A DNA stretch of 64,000 nt from Lacipirellula parvula (GCF_009177095.1 NZ_AP021861.1:620001-684000), one strand, 5' to 3'. Shown: positions 34,309 through 45,311, counted from the first letter of the stretch. Notes: a model not told the origin generated them from the sequence alone. Numbers and translations are program-made.

Positions 34309-36087
34309 ATGGCAACGATCGAGAAACCCCGCGTGAAAGAAGAATTAGTCAGTGGCGCCGATATCTTGGTGCAATCGCTGGTTAATCACGGGGTAGAGAC
34401 GATCTTCGCGTACCCTGGCGGCTGCAGCATGCCGCTGCATCAGGCCCTCACTCGCTTTGGCGATAAGCTGCGGACGATCCTCCCTCGCCACGAACAAGGC
34501 GGCGCGTTCGCCGCGCAAGGTTGGGCGCGCAGCACCGGCCAAGTCGGCGTTTGTATGGCGACCAGCGGTCCTGGCGCGACGAACCTCGTCACCGCGATCG
34601 CCGACGCGAAGCTCGATAGCATTCCGCTCATCGCGATCACCGGCCAAGTCCCGACCGCCGTCATCGGCACCGATGCGTTCCAAGAGACGCCGATCGTCGA
34701 AGTCTGCCGCGGTATCACGAAGCATCACTACTTGGTGACCGATGTGAACGATCTCGCCCGCGTCGTGCGCGAGGCGTTCATCATCGCCACCACCGGCCGT
34801 CCTGGCCCGGTGTTGATCGACATGCCGAAGAACGTCCAGATGGACTCGTGCGTGCCGAACTACCACGAGCCGCTGAACCTCCCCGGCTACAAGGTCGAAT
34901 CGCCGAAAGCTCGCCCTGAACAGATCAACCAAATGGCGGCCGCGATCAAGCGGGCCCGTCGGCCGATCATCTACGCCGGCGGCGGCATCGTCACTGCCGA
35001 GGCGAAAGAGGCGCTCCGCAAGCTCGTCGCCAAGACCGGCATTCCGATCACCACGACGGTGATGGGGCTCGGCATCTACCCGTCGACCGATCCGCTCTGC
35101 CTCGACATGCTCGGCATGCACGGGTCGATCTACGCGAACTACGCCGTCGATCAGGCCGACCTGTTGATCGCGCTCGGCGTCCGCTTCGACGACCGCGTTA
35201 CCGGCAAGGTCGAAGAGTTCTGCAAGCATGGCAAGATCATCCACGTCGACATCGACGCGTCGGAACTCAACAAGAACAAGCCGGCTCACATTCCGGTCTG
35301 CAGCGACGTGAAGTTCGCCCTCGACGAACTGAACAAGATCGTCGAAGCCCCGGAAGATATCTCTGAGTGGGTCGACCAGTGCATGCGTTGGAAGAACGAC
35401 GAGCCGTTCAAGTACAACGAGCAGTACCCCGGCATTCTCCAGCAGCACGCGATTCGCACGCTGTGGGAAATGACGATCGAAAAGGATCCGGTCATTGCCG
35501 TGGGCGTCGGCCAGCATCAGATGTGGGCCGCACAGTTTTACAAGTTCCTCGAACCGCGTCGTTGGCTCTGCAGCAGCGGCCTCGGCACGATGGGCTTCGG
35601 CCTGCCCGCCGCGATGGGCGCTCAGGCTGCGAACCCCGGCCGCCTTTGCTTCGACATCGACGGCGACGGCAGCTTCCTGATGAACATCCAAGAACTCGCC
35701 ACCTGCGTTTGCGAAAAGCTGCCAGTGAAGGTGCTGCTGCTCAACAACCAGCACCTCGGCATGGTGGTGCAGTGGGAAGACCGGTTCATGCAGGGCAACC
35801 GCGCCCACACCTACCTCGGTCCGATCGATAACCCCGAATGGTCGGGCCAAGGCGACGGCATCGGTTCGCTGAACCACGCCGAGCGCTATCCGAACTTCGT
35901 CGGCATCGCCAAAGGCTTCGGCTGCGGCGCCGCGTACGTCGACAAGAAGTCCGACCTGCCGGCGGCGATCGAAGAGATGATTGCCTATGACGGGCCGTAC
36001 GTCCTCGACGTGGCTGCTCCTTATCAAGAGCACGTGCTGCCGATGATCCCTGGCGGGAAGACGGTGCGGGATCTCATTAAAGAATAA
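34309..36087 (+). CDS. ilvB: Acetolactate synthase, catalytic subunit
   Basis: This ThDP enzyme makes acetolactate or acetohydroxybutyrate for branched-chain amino acids. It has 592 residues. The catalytic Glu62 is in [17 protein letters not shown], the FAD region is present, and the ThDP/Mg motif starts [15 protein letters not shown] near residue 451 and ends in [10 protein letters not shown] chose the ATG at 34309. No regulatory subunit gene (ilvN) or ilvC follows, so the complex must be completed from elsewhere. A terminator directly follows. Confidence 0.95.
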   Translation: MATIEKPRVKEELVSGADILVQSLVNHGVETIFAYPGGCSMPLHQALTRFGDKLRTILPRHEQGGAFAAQGWARSTGQVGVCMATSGPGATNLVTAIADAKLDSIPLIAITGQVPTAVIGTDAFQETPIVEVCRGITKHHYLVTDVNDLARVVREAFIIATTGRPGPVLIDMPKNVQMDSCVPNYHEPLNLPGYKVESPKARPEQINQMAAAIKRARRPIIYAGGGIVTAEAKEALRKLVAKTGIPITTTVMGLGIYPSTDPLCLDMLGMHGSIYANYAVDQADLLIALGVRFDDRVTGKVEEFCKHGKIIHVDIDASELNKNKPAHIPVCSDVKFALDELNKIVEAPEDISEWVDQCMRWKNDEPFKYNEQYPGILQQHAIRTLWEMTIEKDPVIAVGVGQHQMWAAQFYKFLEPRRWLCSSGLGTMGFGLPAAMGAQAANPGRLCFDIDGDGSFLMNIQELATCVCEKLPVKVLLLNNQHLGMVVQWEDRFMQGNRAHTYLGPIDNPEWSGQGDGIGSLNHAERYPNFVGIAKGFGCGAAYVDKKSDLPAAIEEMIAYDGPYVLDVAAPYQEHVLPMIPGGKTVRDLIKE

Positions 36088-36111
36088 TTTTCCTCACGTA
36101 TAGCGTACTAA

Positions 36112-36149
36112 AACGGCTCGCTGCGATTCGATCGCGGCGAGCCGTTTTT
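36112..36149 (+). terminator. Intrinsic terminator after ilvB
   Basis: AACGGCTCGCTGCGAT and ATCGCGGCGAGCCGTT form a long stem with a 3-base loop, followed by TTT. It begins 25 bases after the stop codon. Confidence 0.9.
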
Positions 36150-36314
36150 CGTTTCACGAGATTCACAGCGATGAGCTCCGGGTGCGCACGCTCGCATTCG
36201 ATGATCGCATTTGCTTGAGCGGATCTTAGAATCACAGACCGCCGTGGGGAGAAAATCATGTAGACTACTGGTCATCTGCCACCGCTAATGCATGCCGTAG
36301 GAAGGAAACCGACC

Positions 36315-38159
36315 ATGCCCGCCGCCGTCAATCAGCCGCAAACGAAGAATCGCGAACTCCTTGCCTGGGTCGACGAGTTTGCCGCTCTCTGCCAGCCCGA
36401 AAAGATTTACTGGTGCGATGGTTCGCAGGCTGAATACGACCGCCTGTGCGAGGAGATGGTCGCCAGCGGGACGATGATTCGGCTGAACCCGAAGCTGCGG
36501 CCCAAGAGTTTTCTCGCCCGCAGCCATCCGAGCGACGTGGCTCGCGTCGAGGATCGCACGTACATCTGCTCAGTGCATCAAGGCGACGCGGGGCCGACGA
36601 ATAACTGGATGGCGCCGCCGGAGATGAAGGCGCTGCTAACGCCAAAGTTCGCCGGCTGCATGCGCGGGCGGACGATGTACGTCATTCCGTTCAGCATGGG
36701 GCCGGTCGGTTCGCCGATCGCGCACATCGGCGTGCAGCTGACCGATTCGCCGTATGTCGTGGCGAACATGCGGATCATGACTCGCATGGGCGGGCGCGTG
36801 CTGGAGGTGCTGGGCGACGGGGAGTTCGTGAAATGCCTCCACTCGGTCGGAGCGCCGTTGCAACCAGGCGATACGGATGTCGCGTGGCCTTGCCAGGCCG
36901 ATCCGAAGAACAAGTACATCGTTCATTTTCCTGAAGAGCGATCGATCTGGAGCTACGGATCCGGCTACGGCGGCAACGCCCTGCTTGGCAAGAAGTGCTT
37001 TGCACTGCGGATTGCCTCAGTGATGGCTCGCGACGAGGGGTGGCTTGCCGAGCATATGCTGATCTCGGGCGTGAAGAGCCCCGACGGCGAGAAGAGCTAC
37101 GTCGCCGCCGCGTTCCCCAGCGCCTGCGGCAAAACGAACTTCGCGATGCTCATTCCGCCCAAGCACTTCAAACAAGAAGGCTGGGAGGTGACCACCGTCG
37201 GCGACGACATTGCGTGGATCAAACCGGGAAAAGACGGCCGGCTCTATGCGATCAATCCGGAGGCGGGTTTCTTCGGAGTCGCTCCGGGGACGAATGAAGA
37301 GACCAATCCCAACGCGATGGCTTCGATTCGCGAGAACACGATCTTCACCAACGTCGCGCTTACCGACGACGGCGATGTCTGGTGGGAGGGAATGACCGCG
37401 GAACCGCCGGCGCATCTCATCGACTGGCAAGGGCACGATTGGACGCCGGCAAGCGAAGGGAAGTCGTCGCATCCGAACTCGCGGTTCACGGCGCCGTTCG
37501 ACCAATGCCCTTCGGCCGACCCCGCCCACAACGACCCGGCTGGCGTGCCGATCACGGCGTTCATCTTCGGCGGTCGCCGGCAGACGACGCAGCCGCTGAT
37601 CACGCAGTCGTTCAATTGGCAGTTCGGCGTGTACGGCGCCGCGACGATCGGTTCCGAGCAAACGGCCGCTGCCTTCGGCAAGATCGGCCAAGTGCGTCGC
37701 GATCCGTTCGCAATGCTGCCGTTCTGCGGCTATCACATGGCCGACTATTTCAGCCACTGGCTCAGCTTTGGCCAACAGCTGCAGAACCCGCCGCGGATTT
37801 TCATCGTCAACTGGTTTCGCAAAGACGCCGAGGGGAATTACCTGTGGCCAGGCTTTGGCGACAACATGCGGATTCTGCAGTGGATCGTTCGCCGCGCGAA
37901 AGGCCAAGCGCGGGCGTTCGAAGGTCCGCTCGGCTGGACGCCGAAGTATAGCGATATCGACTGGCGCGGCCTCGACTACACGAAGGCGCAGTTCGACGAA
38001 GCGATGCATGTGAACCGCGACGAGTGGTTTCAGGAGATCGCGTCGCACAACGAGCTGTTCTTCAAGCTGTACGATCGCCTGCCGCGCGATCTGACGGCGA
38101 TTCGAGATTTGCTGCTCGCGTCGCTCTGCCGCATTCCGGAGAAGTGGGCGAAGGGCTGA
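36315..38159 (+). CDS. pckG: Phosphoenolpyruvate carboxykinase, GTP type
   Basis: PckG converts oxaloacetate and GTP to PEP, CO2 and GDP in gluconeogenesis. It has 614 residues, as expected for the GTP class. The kinase-1a loop [13 protein letters not shown] at about residues 265-277 carries the reactive cysteine. Other signatures are the metal and GTP-site segment [21 protein letters not shown] and [13 protein letters not shown]. The ATG at 36315 is preceded by GGAAGGAAA. copA follows after 20 bases, so read-through transcription is likely. Confidence 0.96.
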   Translation: MPAAVNQPQTKNRELLAWVDEFAALCQPEKIYWCDGSQAEYDRLCEEMVASGTMIRLNPKLRPKSFLARSHPSDVARVEDRTYICSVHQGDAGPTNNWMAPPEMKALLTPKFAGCMRGRTMYVIPFSMGPVGSPIAHIGVQLTDSPYVVANMRIMTRMGGRVLEVLGDGEFVKCLHSVGAPLQPGDTDVAWPCQADPKNKYIVHFPEERSIWSYGSGYGGNALLGKKCFALRIASVMARDEGWLAEHMLISGVKSPDGEKSYVAAAFPSACGKTNFAMLIPPKHFKQEGWEVTTVGDDIAWIKPGKDGRLYAINPEAGFFGVAPGTNEETNPNAMASIRENTIFTNVALTDDGDVWWEGMTAEPPAHLIDWQGHDWTPASEGKSSHPNSRFTAPFDQCPSADPAHNDPAGVPITAFIFGGRRQTTQPLITQSFNWQFGVYGAATIGSEQTAAAFGKIGQVRRDPFAMLPFCGYHMADYFSHWLSFGQQLQNPPRIFIVNWFRKDAEGNYLWPGFGDNMRILQWIVRRAKGQARAFEGPLGWTPKYSDIDWRGLDYTKAQFDEAMHVNRDEWFQEIASHNELFFKLYDRLPRDLTAIRDLLLASLCRIPEKWAKG

Positions 38160-38179
38160 GCTTCGTCTGATCGAACACG

Positions 38180-40579
38180 ATGGATCATCAACTCCACGAC
38201 ATCGCGCTGCCGGGAGCGAGCGAGCCGCCGCAGGTCCTCGACCCGGTCTGCGGCATGACCGTCAATCCGGCGACGGCAAAGCTGCATGCTGAGCACGCGG
38301 GGCAGACTTATTACTTTTGCAGTCGCGGTTGTTTGGAGAAGTTCACCGCTGATCCGGCGAAGTATCTCGATCCATCGCGAGCAAAGACGGAAGCGGGCCA
38401 CGGCAGTTGCTGCCACGGCGGCGAGTCGAAGCGCATGCCGAAGCCGGCCGGCGGGCATGCCGCGTCGGGACAGTACACCTGCCCGATGCATCCCGAGATT
38501 GTGAACGACGGCCCCGGCGACTGCCCGCTCTGCGGCATGGCGCTGGAGCCGATGATGGTCGCCGCGAGCGACGAGCCAAATGCCGAACTCGTCGACATGA
38601 TGCGGCGGTTCTGGATTTGTGCGGCGCTCACGGTGCCGCTGGTTGCGCTCGCCATGGCGCGGATGTTTTTCGTAGAGCAGTTCCACGCGTGGTTTCCAGG
38701 CCGTGCGTTGCCGCTGGTGGAACTTGCCCTCGCGACGCCGGTCGTGCTGTGGGGCGGCTGGCCGTTCTTCGTGCGGGCATGGCGATCAATCGAGAATCGC
38801 GCGCTCAATATGTTCACGCTCATCGGCGTCGGCACGGGAACGGCGTACGTTTACAGCGTCTTCGCTGCGTTGGCGCCGCAGTGGTTTCCTGAATCGTTCC
38901 ACATGCACGGCGAGGCGGCCCTCTATTTTGAAGCGGCCGCGACGATCGTCACGCTCGTGCTGCTGGGGCAAGTGCTGGAGCTACGGGCGCGCCATCAAAC
39001 GGGCGCTGCGATTCGTGCGTTGCTCGACTTGGCGCCGAAGCAGGCTCGCCGCATCGGCGCTGACGGTCGTGAAGAGGATGTGCCGCTCGACGAAGTGGCC
39101 GCTGGCGACCGGCTGCGTGTTCGGCCGGGCGAGAAAGTGCCGGTCGACGGGCAAGTTGTCTACGGTTCGAGCTATGTCGACGAATCGATGATCACCGGCG
39201 AGCCGATTCCTGTGGAGAAAGCTATCGGCGCCCGCGTCATCGGCGGTACGGTCAATGGGACCGGTTCGCTGGTGATGACGGCTGAGCGCGTCGGCAGCGA
39301 AACGATGCTGGCGCAGATCATTCAAATGGTCGGCCAAGCGCAGCGGAGCCGGGCCCCGATTCAACGGCTGGCCGATCAAGTGGCAGCCTACTTCGTGCCG
39401 GCGGTGCTCGCCGTGGCGGTCGTCACGTTCATCGCGTGGGCGACGATTGGTCCGCAGCCTCGGTTGGCGTATGCATTGGTGAACGCGGTGGCCGTGTTGA
39501 TTATCGCCTGCCCTTGTGCGCTCGGACTTGCCACGCCGATGTCGATCATGGTGGCTGTGGGCCGCGGCGCCCGCGCCGGGGTGCTGGTTCGTGACGCCGA
39601 GGCGTTGCAGACGCTGGAGCGAGTCGACGCTCTCGTCGTCGATAAGACAGGGACGCTGACCGAAGGAAAACCGCGGCTTGTGGCGGTAACTCCAAGCGAA
39701 GGTTGGAATGAAGCGGATCTGCTGCGGCTCGCCGCCAGCGTCGAGCGGAGCAGCGAACACCCGGTCGCAGCGGCGATCGTTCACGGCGCCGAGGAACGCG
39801 GTCTCGAGGCGCCCGCAGCGAGCGACTTCCAATCAACCACCGGCCGCGGCGTGGTCGCCGTTGTCGACGGTCTCCGCGTTGCCGTCGGCAATGCGTCGTT
39901 GATGACTGCGGAGCACGCTGCGATCGATGCCGTGCAGGAACTTGCCGAGCGTGGCCGCCGCGAGGGGCAGACGGTGATGTTTGTTGCCGTCGATGGCCAG
40001 TTGGCGGGGCTGCTCGGCGTTGCCGATCCAGTGAAGGAATCGACGGTCGAGGCCCTGCGGATGCTTCGCGAGGAAGGGATTGAGATCGTGATGCTTACGG
40101 GGGATAGTCGCGGGACCGCTGAAGCGGTCGCCGCCAAGCTGGGGATCACGCGGGTTGAAGCAGAGGTGCTGCCCGAGCAAAAAGTTGACGCGGTGCGGCG
40201 TCTCAAGAGCGAAGGTCGCACGGTGGCGATGGCAGGCGACGGCGTCAACGACGCCCCTGCCCTGGCGGCCGCCGCCGTCGGTATCGCGATGGGAACCGGC
40301 ACCGACGTCGCCATGGAGAGCGCCGGCGTCACGCTCGTGAAAGGCGACCTTCGCGGCATCGTCCGCGCCCGCCGACTGAGCGAACATACGATGAGCAACA
40401 TTCGCCAGAACCTGTTCTTCGCGTTCGTTTACAACGGCCTCGGCGTCCCGCTCGCCGCCGGCGTGCTGTACCCGGTTTTCGGCTGGCTGCTGAGCCCGAT
40501 GATCGCCGCTGCGGCAATGAGCCTTAGTTCCGTGTCGGTGATTGCGAACGCCCTCAGACTGCGGCGAATCGACCTGTAA
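38180..40579 (+). CDS. copA: Cu+-exporting P1B-type ATPase with YHS domain
   Basis: This 799-residue copper-export pump has no classical HMA domain. It begins with a YHS domain ([10 protein letters not shown], residues 21-30, to about 58), then a His/Cys-rich linker and a second metal-binding segment (YTCPMHPEI...CPLCGM, about 95-115). The transmembrane metal site is [13 protein letters not shown] (about 440-452), the phosphorylation loop is DKTGTLTEG (near 488) and the hinge is [17 protein letters not shown] and [15 protein letters not shown] in the last two helices are the Cu+ signature of P1B-1 pumps. It probably detoxifies copper. Confidence 0.93.
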   Translation: MDHQLHDIALPGASEPPQVLDPVCGMTVNPATAKLHAEHAGQTYYFCSRGCLEKFTADPAKYLDPSRAKTEAGHGSCCHGGESKRMPKPAGGHAASGQYTCPMHPEIVNDGPGDCPLCGMALEPMMVAASDEPNAELVDMMRRFWICAALTVPLVALAMARMFFVEQFHAWFPGRALPLVELALATPVVLWGGWPFFVRAWRSIENRALNMFTLIGVGTGTAYVYSVFAALAPQWFPESFHMHGEAALYFEAAATIVTLVLLGQVLELRARHQTGAAIRALLDLAPKQARRIGADGREEDVPLDEVAAGDRLRVRPGEKVPVDGQVVYGSSYVDESMITGEPIPVEKAIGARVIGGTVNGTGSLVMTAERVGSETMLAQIIQMVGQAQRSRAPIQRLADQVAAYFVPAVLAVAVVTFIAWATIGPQPRLAYALVNAVAVLIIACPCALGLATPMSIMVAVGRGARAGVLVRDAEALQTLERVDALVVDKTGTLTEGKPRLVAVTPSEGWNEADLLRLAASVERSSEHPVAAAIVHGAEERGLEAPAASDFQSTTGRGVVAVVDGLRVAVGNASLMTAEHAAIDAVQELAERGRREGQTVMFVAVDGQLAGLLGVADPVKESTVEALRMLREEGIEIVMLTGDSRGTAEAVAAKLGITRVEAEVLPEQKVDAVRRLKSEGRTVAMAGDGVNDAPALAAAAVGIAMGTGTDVAMESAGVTLVKGDLRGIVRARRLSEHTMSNIRQNLFFAFVYNGLGVPLAAGVLYPVFGWLLSPMIAAAAMSLSSVSVIANALRLRRIDL

Positions 40580-40710
40580 TCAGAGGGCGAGCAGTAGCTC
40601 TCGATCGTTTAACTGCCGTTTTCGTCGCTAGCCGGCTCGATTAGATTGATCTCCGTGGCGGAGGGCCGTTTCGTTCCGACGCCCAGCATTTCACCAGGGA
40701 GGGAGCAGCA

Positions 40711-41376
40711 ATGAAACGATCTTCTTATTGCCTCATAGCGAGCATTCTGGCAGTGAGCGTCGCAGCCATTGGCGGCGATACCATCGCTCAGGTGGTCGTC
40801 GAAACCCCTGCGGTCGTTGAGGCGCCGGTCGTCGTGGAAGCGCCGACCGTGGTTGAAACGCCGGTTGTTGCCGCTCCCGCAGTGATCGAGCCAGTAGTCG
40901 TCTCGCCGACGTACATTCCGGTTCCAGCGCCGCAGCAGGAAGTGATTACTCCGGCGCCTTCGACGGGCGGCGTCTGGGTGGCGGGGCATTGGGATCGTAC
41001 GCCGGATCAATGGGTCTGGAATCAAGGCGCCTGGGTGGAGCCGCCGTTCAGCAATGCGTATTGGACGCCGGGATACTGGCAACATCAAAATGGCCAGTAC
41101 GTGTGGGAGGACGCTCACTGGGCCGCGGCGAATCAAGGCGTCGTCGTGGCGAAGCCGGTGGCCGTTCCCGAAGCGTACGAGGAAGTTGTGCCGGCGGCTC
41201 CCGCAGCGTCGACCGCGATGACCTGGCAGCCTGGCCATTGGGAATGGCGCGGCACCTGGGTGTGGATCCCCGGCGCCTACGTGGCGACTGCCGTGCCGGC
41301 CACGACTTGGGTGAACGGCGCCTGGGTCGAGGGCGTCGACGGCTGGCATTGGATGCCGGGGCATTGGCAGGAGTAG
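40711..41376 (+). CDS. YXWGXW-type repeat protein, secreted
   Basis: This 221-residue protein has a signal peptide (CLIASILAVSVAAIGGDTIA) and a low-complexity Val/Pro/Glu stretch (residues 28-75). A series of Trp-rich repeats follows, such as GVWVAGHWDRTPDQWVWNQG, YWTPGYWQH and WQPGHWEWRGTWVWIPGAY. The pattern fits the YXWGXW repeat family of unknown function in the periplasm or cell surface. The ATG has GGGAGG upstream. Confidence 0.88.
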   Translation: MKRSSYCLIASILAVSVAAIGGDTIAQVVVETPAVVEAPVVVEAPTVVETPVVAAPAVIEPVVVSPTYIPVPAPQQEVITPAPSTGGVWVAGHWDRTPDQWVWNQGAWVEPPFSNAYWTPGYWQHQNGQYVWEDAHWAAANQGVVVAKPVAVPEAYEEVVPAAPAASTAMTWQPGHWEWRGTWVWIPGAYVATAVPATTWVNGAWVEGVDGWHWMPGHWQE

Positions 41377-41584
41377 GCCGGCCGGATTGCTCCAACCGCA
41401 GGTCAATCAATCCGCGAATCGCTTGACGGCTGATTGCCGGCACGATCCACGGTAGGCTGAATTCGGATGCACAACCAATAAAGTCGATTTATACTGCGTG
41501 CCGCAGTCGGCTAGAGTTAGCGCTGCGATCGGCGATTCGTCGAAAGCCCCCTGGCCTCGCAAGGCAAATCGAAGGTGCGTGCAA

Positions 41585-42313
41585 ATGAGCCTTGAGTCAT
41601 CCCTCGCAAGAGCCATCGTTCGCCTGATTTACGAGCAGCACGGCGAGAAGGTCGCCGCTGGGTGGATGTCGTCTGCATGTGAGATCTGCGGACGGCAGCG
41701 ACCGTGCGAAGCTGAAGAGTACACTGGGTACACGCGATGGCTGTGGAACCGAACTGAGCGTCGCTGGGTATTTCTGCATTGCGATTTCTGCGGAAAGAAG
41801 TTCAAGCTGATTCCGGAAGGGCCTGTTTCGCTTGAGCGGAATTGGACTTCGCGCGGGGAGACCGCGGCCCAGTTCGCATCGCGGACGCAGCCGCCAGGCC
41901 TCGTGAATAGCGGGCCTGAAACCAACGCCGTTCTTTTGTCGGCGCTTAAGCAAGCCGGGAAGAATAAAGATCGTTGGAAGGGAACAATTCAGCTTAGCTG
42001 GATCGGAGCGGGGGTGGGATTGGTATTGGGCGTTGGCGTCTCGCTCGCCATCCACTTTACTGGGCTAGATAAGTTGTGGCAGTTTGAGGATGAGAGCGGC
42101 AGTCCGCTGCATTTCCTCATTCTCCCTGGATTTGTCATCGCTGGAATGCTGATGGGCGCCAAAGACGTCGGGCCCACAATTCAGCGAGAAAAGTTAGAAT
42201 CTCTCATCAAGAGATATGATCTTGATACGACGAGATTGCTGGACTTAGCGAAGCAGCATGGGCTGTCCGGCGCGGAAAAAGTGCTTAGGGAACTTCGCCA
42301 GCGACAATCGTAG
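41585..42313 (+). CDS. Membrane protein with zinc-knuckle, low-GC gene
   Basis: This 242-residue protein has two CxxC-type knuckles (CEICGRQRPC and CDFCGKKF, residues 32-80) that could bind zinc. Two transmembrane helices follow (WIGAGVGLVLGVGVSLAI and FLILPGFVIAGMLMG), then a C-terminal helical tail (LLDLAKQHGLSGAEKVLREL). I do not recognise the family. Codon use is visibly richer in A and T (AGA, TTA, GAT) than in its neighbours, so it may be acquired. Confidence 0.72.
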   Translation: MSLESSLARAIVRLIYEQHGEKVAAGWMSSACEICGRQRPCEAEEYTGYTRWLWNRTERRWVFLHCDFCGKKFKLIPEGPVSLERNWTSRGETAAQFASRTQPPGLVNSGPETNAVLLSALKQAGKNKDRWKGTIQLSWIGAGVGLVLGVGVSLAIHFTGLDKLWQFEDESGSPLHFLILPGFVIAGMLMGAKDVGPTIQREKLESLIKRYDLDTTRLLDLAKQHGLSGAEKVLRELRQRQS

Positions 42314-42396
42314 GAACCTGTTCAATCGGCGATGAGTCGACGCCGTCGCATCGCTAACGCGGAGCGGTCATCGTACTTTTTTGCGGCCTTTTTTGC

Positions 42397-43428
42397 ATGG
42401 AACACAGACGCCTCCGCAAAGAGCAAGTTTGGCTGGCCGTCGGGTCGTTGATGATCCTGGCCACCGTCGCCCTGGCGTTTGCGCTTGCTTACACGCGCGA
42501 CGTGATGATTCCGTTCGTGCTGGCGATCTTCATCACGACGGTAGTGGCGCCTTTTTTTGACTACCAGGTGACGCGGCTGCGCTTTCCGCGATGGATCGCG
42601 GTGGTGACGACGCTCTTGGTGGTCGCTGCGTTGATATCGCTGCTCAGTCTGGCGTTCGTCGCCGCGTTTCAAGCGATGGTCGCCGTTGCCAGCGACTACG
42701 GGCAGCAGGTCGGCGATCTGAGCGAACGGCTGTTCGACAGTTTGCAGTCGCGGCACATTCAAATCGATCAGGCGAAGGTCGTCTCGCTGATCGAGGAGCG
42801 CGTGCCGCAGTACGTCACGCAAAGCGCCGGTCTGCTGATGGGGGTGATCTCGCACACGCTGCTGGTGATTATCTTCGTCGTGTTCCTCCTGTTCGGGCGC
42901 GATTCCCATAAGCGCCGCACGGGCATCATGGCCGACATCGAGCGGACGTTTCGCGAATATCTGGTCGAAATGACCATCATCTCCACGCTCACGGCGACGC
43001 TGGTCGGTTGCGTGCTGTGGATGCTGGGCCTGCCGATGGCGTGGCTCTTTGCGTTTCTGGTGTTCATCCTCACGTATATTCCGAACATCGGCGGGATCGT
43101 CTCGACGCTCTTGCCGATTCCGATCGCCTTCGCGGCGTTCAACAACCCGTGGCTGATCGTCGCCGTCGTGGCCATTCCCGCGGCAATTCACGTCGTCATT
43201 GGGAGCTTCGTGGCGCCTCGGTTGATGTCGCACGGCCTGGAACTTCACCCGGTAACGATCCTGCTGTCGCTCGCGTTCTGGGGGTTGCTGTGGGGGATCG
43301 TCGGCATGTTCTTGGCGGTGCCGATCATGGCGATGCTCCGCATCGTGCTGGCGGAGTTCGAGACGACGCGGCCGCTCGCGGAACTGCTGAGCGGGCGATT
43401 GCCGGGGCGAGATGCAGCGCGCCGTTAA
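42397..43428 (+). CDS. AI-2E family transporter (PerM-like)
   Basis: This 343-residue integral membrane protein with about seven or eight helices has the family segments IPFVLAIFITTVVAPFFDY, LTYIPNIGGIVSTLLPIP and HPVTILLSLAFWGLLWGIVG. Members include permeases and Na+/H+ antiporters. The AI-2 link in the name is historical and does not prove quorum sensing here. It converges with the GH8 gene, and the two stop codons share the bases TTAA (43425-43428). Confidence 0.88.
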   Translation: MEHRRLRKEQVWLAVGSLMILATVALAFALAYTRDVMIPFVLAIFITTVVAPFFDYQVTRLRFPRWIAVVTTLLVVAALISLLSLAFVAAFQAMVAVASDYGQQVGDLSERLFDSLQSRHIQIDQAKVVSLIEERVPQYVTQSAGLLMGVISHTLLVIIFVVFLLFGRDSHKRRTGIMADIERTFREYLVEMTIISTLTATLVGCVLWMLGLPMAWLFAFLVFILTYIPNIGGIVSTLLPIPIAFAAFNNPWLIVAVVAIPAAIHVVIGSFVAPRLMSHGLELHPVTILLSLAFWGLLWGIVGMFLAVPIMAMLRIVLAEFETTRPLAELLSGRLPGRDAARR

Positions 43429-44993
43429 CCGGCGCGTCGGCGGATGCTTGAACCCATGGCCGCTGCAACCAACCAGCAAGCGAGGCACGCAGCGCTCGGT
43501 TCGGGGACTGCAGTCGTCGTAGCGGAGCCGGTTCGCGCGACGCTGGACGCTGGCTGATAGTTCCGCTGCCAAACTAAAAAGTCGGCCCCGTCCGTATCGC
43601 CGTCGCCGTCTGCGTCAGCCTGATTGCCAACGCCAAAGTTAGTCTTCCAGCGGGTGAGGTCGTCGCCGTCGACGTCGCCGTCATGATCGAAGTCGCCGGG
43701 CGTCGCCGTGCTGAGCACCGCCATCGGATCCCAAAAATTGCCGGTCACGGCGAGCAGCGATTGCAGCGTCACGGCGTCGCCGTAGTAGTCGCCCGTATTG
43801 TGCGATTGGTAAACGCGACTGTAGAGGCTGTTGAGCCACTGCTGATCGACGGCGCCCTCGCCGGTCATCGCGGCCACGGCCAGCGGGGCGATGAAGAAGA
43901 TGTCTTGCCAGCTGTTGAGCGGCGTGCCGTCGAGCTTATACCCGCCGCGAACTTTGTTGGGGTCGCCGCCGGTGCTCGTGCGAGCCCAGTCGGAGATCTT
44001 TTGCACTTGCGCCAGCGTGACGGGATCGTTGTTGAGGATGGCGTCGACGCCGAGCCGCCACGGATCTCGACCGGCGTTGTACCAGTAGTTGCCGTCGTTG
44101 GCGCCTTCGAGCAAGTTCGGCGCGGGTTGCGGATCGCGCGAGGCGCCGACGAGCTTGATGAAGTCGGGGAGCAGGCCGGTGTTGGCCGACTCGTTCGACT
44201 GGATGTCGGTGACGACGTTTTGCGTCGCGGTGACGACGCTGTTCCAGAACGCGGGATCGCCGGTGGCCTCGCCATACGCGCGGAAATGGCCCGGCATGAA
44301 GTCGGACGATCGCGTGGTCCACTGGCTGTAGGTCGAACCGTTCGGACTGACCCAATCGCCGAGCATTGGCAGCCGGCTTTGCGGGCCGATGGTCGAGGCG
44401 CGGATGCCGGCGATCACATTTCTCGCGGCAGCGAGATAATCAATAGCGCCGCTGCTGCCCCATTGGGCGTGGGCCATCAGCAGGCCGTAAGCGATGTCGG
44501 CGTCGCCGTCGAAGGCGCTGTCGTTGCCGTCCGGATTGGGGACTTCCCAGTCCATGAGGCGACTGTCGATTGTACTGGGGTGCGCGAGCCGGAACTTCCA
44601 CAGGCCGTCGAAGATCGTTTTGGCTTGCGGATCGTGCCCGGCCATCGCGGCGACGATCACCATGCCGTATCCCTGTCCTTCGGAGACGGTGCGGCCTGAG
44701 GAGTCGGACTTCACGCGCCAGCCGCTGCTGGCAGAATCGGCGGCGAGCCAGCGGCCCTTCCAGACGTCGTAATAGTTGGCGACCTGTTGGTTGAGCTGCG
44801 TGCGCGTGAAGTTGGTGGGGGTGAGAGTTCCCGGGCGGTAGGCTTGATGCTGCGTTCCGAAAGGAAACTGCTGAGCGTGAGCGCTCATTGCTAACAAGGG
44901 AATCGAGCAGAACAGAATGGCGAACAACAGAGCGCGCTGCAGACGAGCGCGCACAGCCCCCGTGAGCGGGGCGAGACGTGGCGACGATGGCAT
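43425..44993 (-). CDS. GH8 endoglucanase with dockerin-like repeats and PEP-CTERM
   Basis: This 522-residue secreted glycosidase has a signal peptide (LFAILFCSIPLLAMSAHA). The family 8 domain (about 45-425) contains SEGQGYGMV with the catalytic acid Glu105, AFDGDADIAYGL, and RDPWRLGVDAIL. It would hydrolyse beta-1,4-glucan or a similar polymer. Two dockerin-like calcium repeats (DFDHDGDVDGDDLTRWKTNF and DADGDGDTDGADFLVWQRNY) follow near residues 430-480. The C-terminus is PEP (VPEPSA), a hydrophobic segment and RRR, a PEP-CTERM sorting tail. I chose the ATG at 44993 with AGGA upstream. Confidence 0.92.
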   Translation of the reverse strand: MPSSPRLAPLTGAVRARLQRALLFAILFCSIPLLAMSAHAQQFPFGTQHQAYRPGTLTPTNFTRTQLNQQVANYYDVWKGRWLAADSASSGWRVKSDSSGRTVSEGQGYGMVIVAAMAGHDPQAKTIFDGLWKFRLAHPSTIDSRLMDWEVPNPDGNDSAFDGDADIAYGLLMAHAQWGSSGAIDYLAAARNVIAGIRASTIGPQSRLPMLGDWVSPNGSTYSQWTTRSSDFMPGHFRAYGEATGDPAFWNSVVTATQNVVTDIQSNESANTGLLPDFIKLVGASRDPQPAPNLLEGANDGNYWYNAGRDPWRLGVDAILNNDPVTLAQVQKISDWARTSTGGDPNKVRGGYKLDGTPLNSWQDIFFIAPLAVAAMTGEGAVDQQWLNSLYSRVYQSHNTGDYYGDAVTLQSLLAVTGNFWDPMAVLSTATPGDFDHDGDVDGDDLTRWKTNFGVGNQADADGDGDTDGADFLVWQRNYQPASSVARTGSATTTAVPEPSAACLACWLVAAAMGSSIRRRAG

Positions 44994-45002
44994 GACGAGC
45001 AA

Positions 45003-45311
45003 TCCTAGATGGGTCGGCGATTGCGCGGTTTGCCGAATTGAGGAGACGAGGAGTTTTGGAACGGTTTTCCAGTATAGCTAGCCTGGAGACGGGGGTGTGA
45101 ACGACGAATTTCGTCGAGAAAATCGCCTCCATTGGGAGGCTTCATCAAGTTTGACGCGCAATTTCTCGCAAATGCGCATTCGCGGGAAAGTAAATTTGAC
45201 AGGAGCGCGTTATGTCGAGAGGATGCGTCGCGACGGCTCGGCTTCGGCGGCCACGACGAGCGATTCGGTTGTGCAGATTTCATTCCTCACGGCTTTCTTG
45301 CGAGTTGGCAC
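45003..45311. other. Divergent intergenic region
   Basis: Nothing certain is visible in this roughly 310-base stretch between the GH8 and PEP-CTERM genes. TTGACA at 45196 lacks a -10 element at correct spacing. Promoters for both genes must lie here. Confidence 0.5.

Noticed and set aside
34345-36033. 562-codon frame on the minus strand
   Set aside because: It is antisense to ilvB.
40711-41376. Extracellular structural or silk-like repeat protein
   Set aside because: The Trp-rich units fit the known YXWGXW family better, and the repeat number is low.
42397-43428. Autoinducer-2 exporter in quorum sensing
   Set aside because: The family name is historical and many members are other permeases. 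No luxS or sensing genes are nearby.
42322-43572. 416-codon frame on the minus strand, rich in Arg, His and Asp
   Set aside because: It is antisense to the AI-2E-family permease.
45196-45224. TTGACA as a promoter for the PEP-CTERM gene
   Set aside because: No -10-like hexamer is at 16-18 bases downstream.
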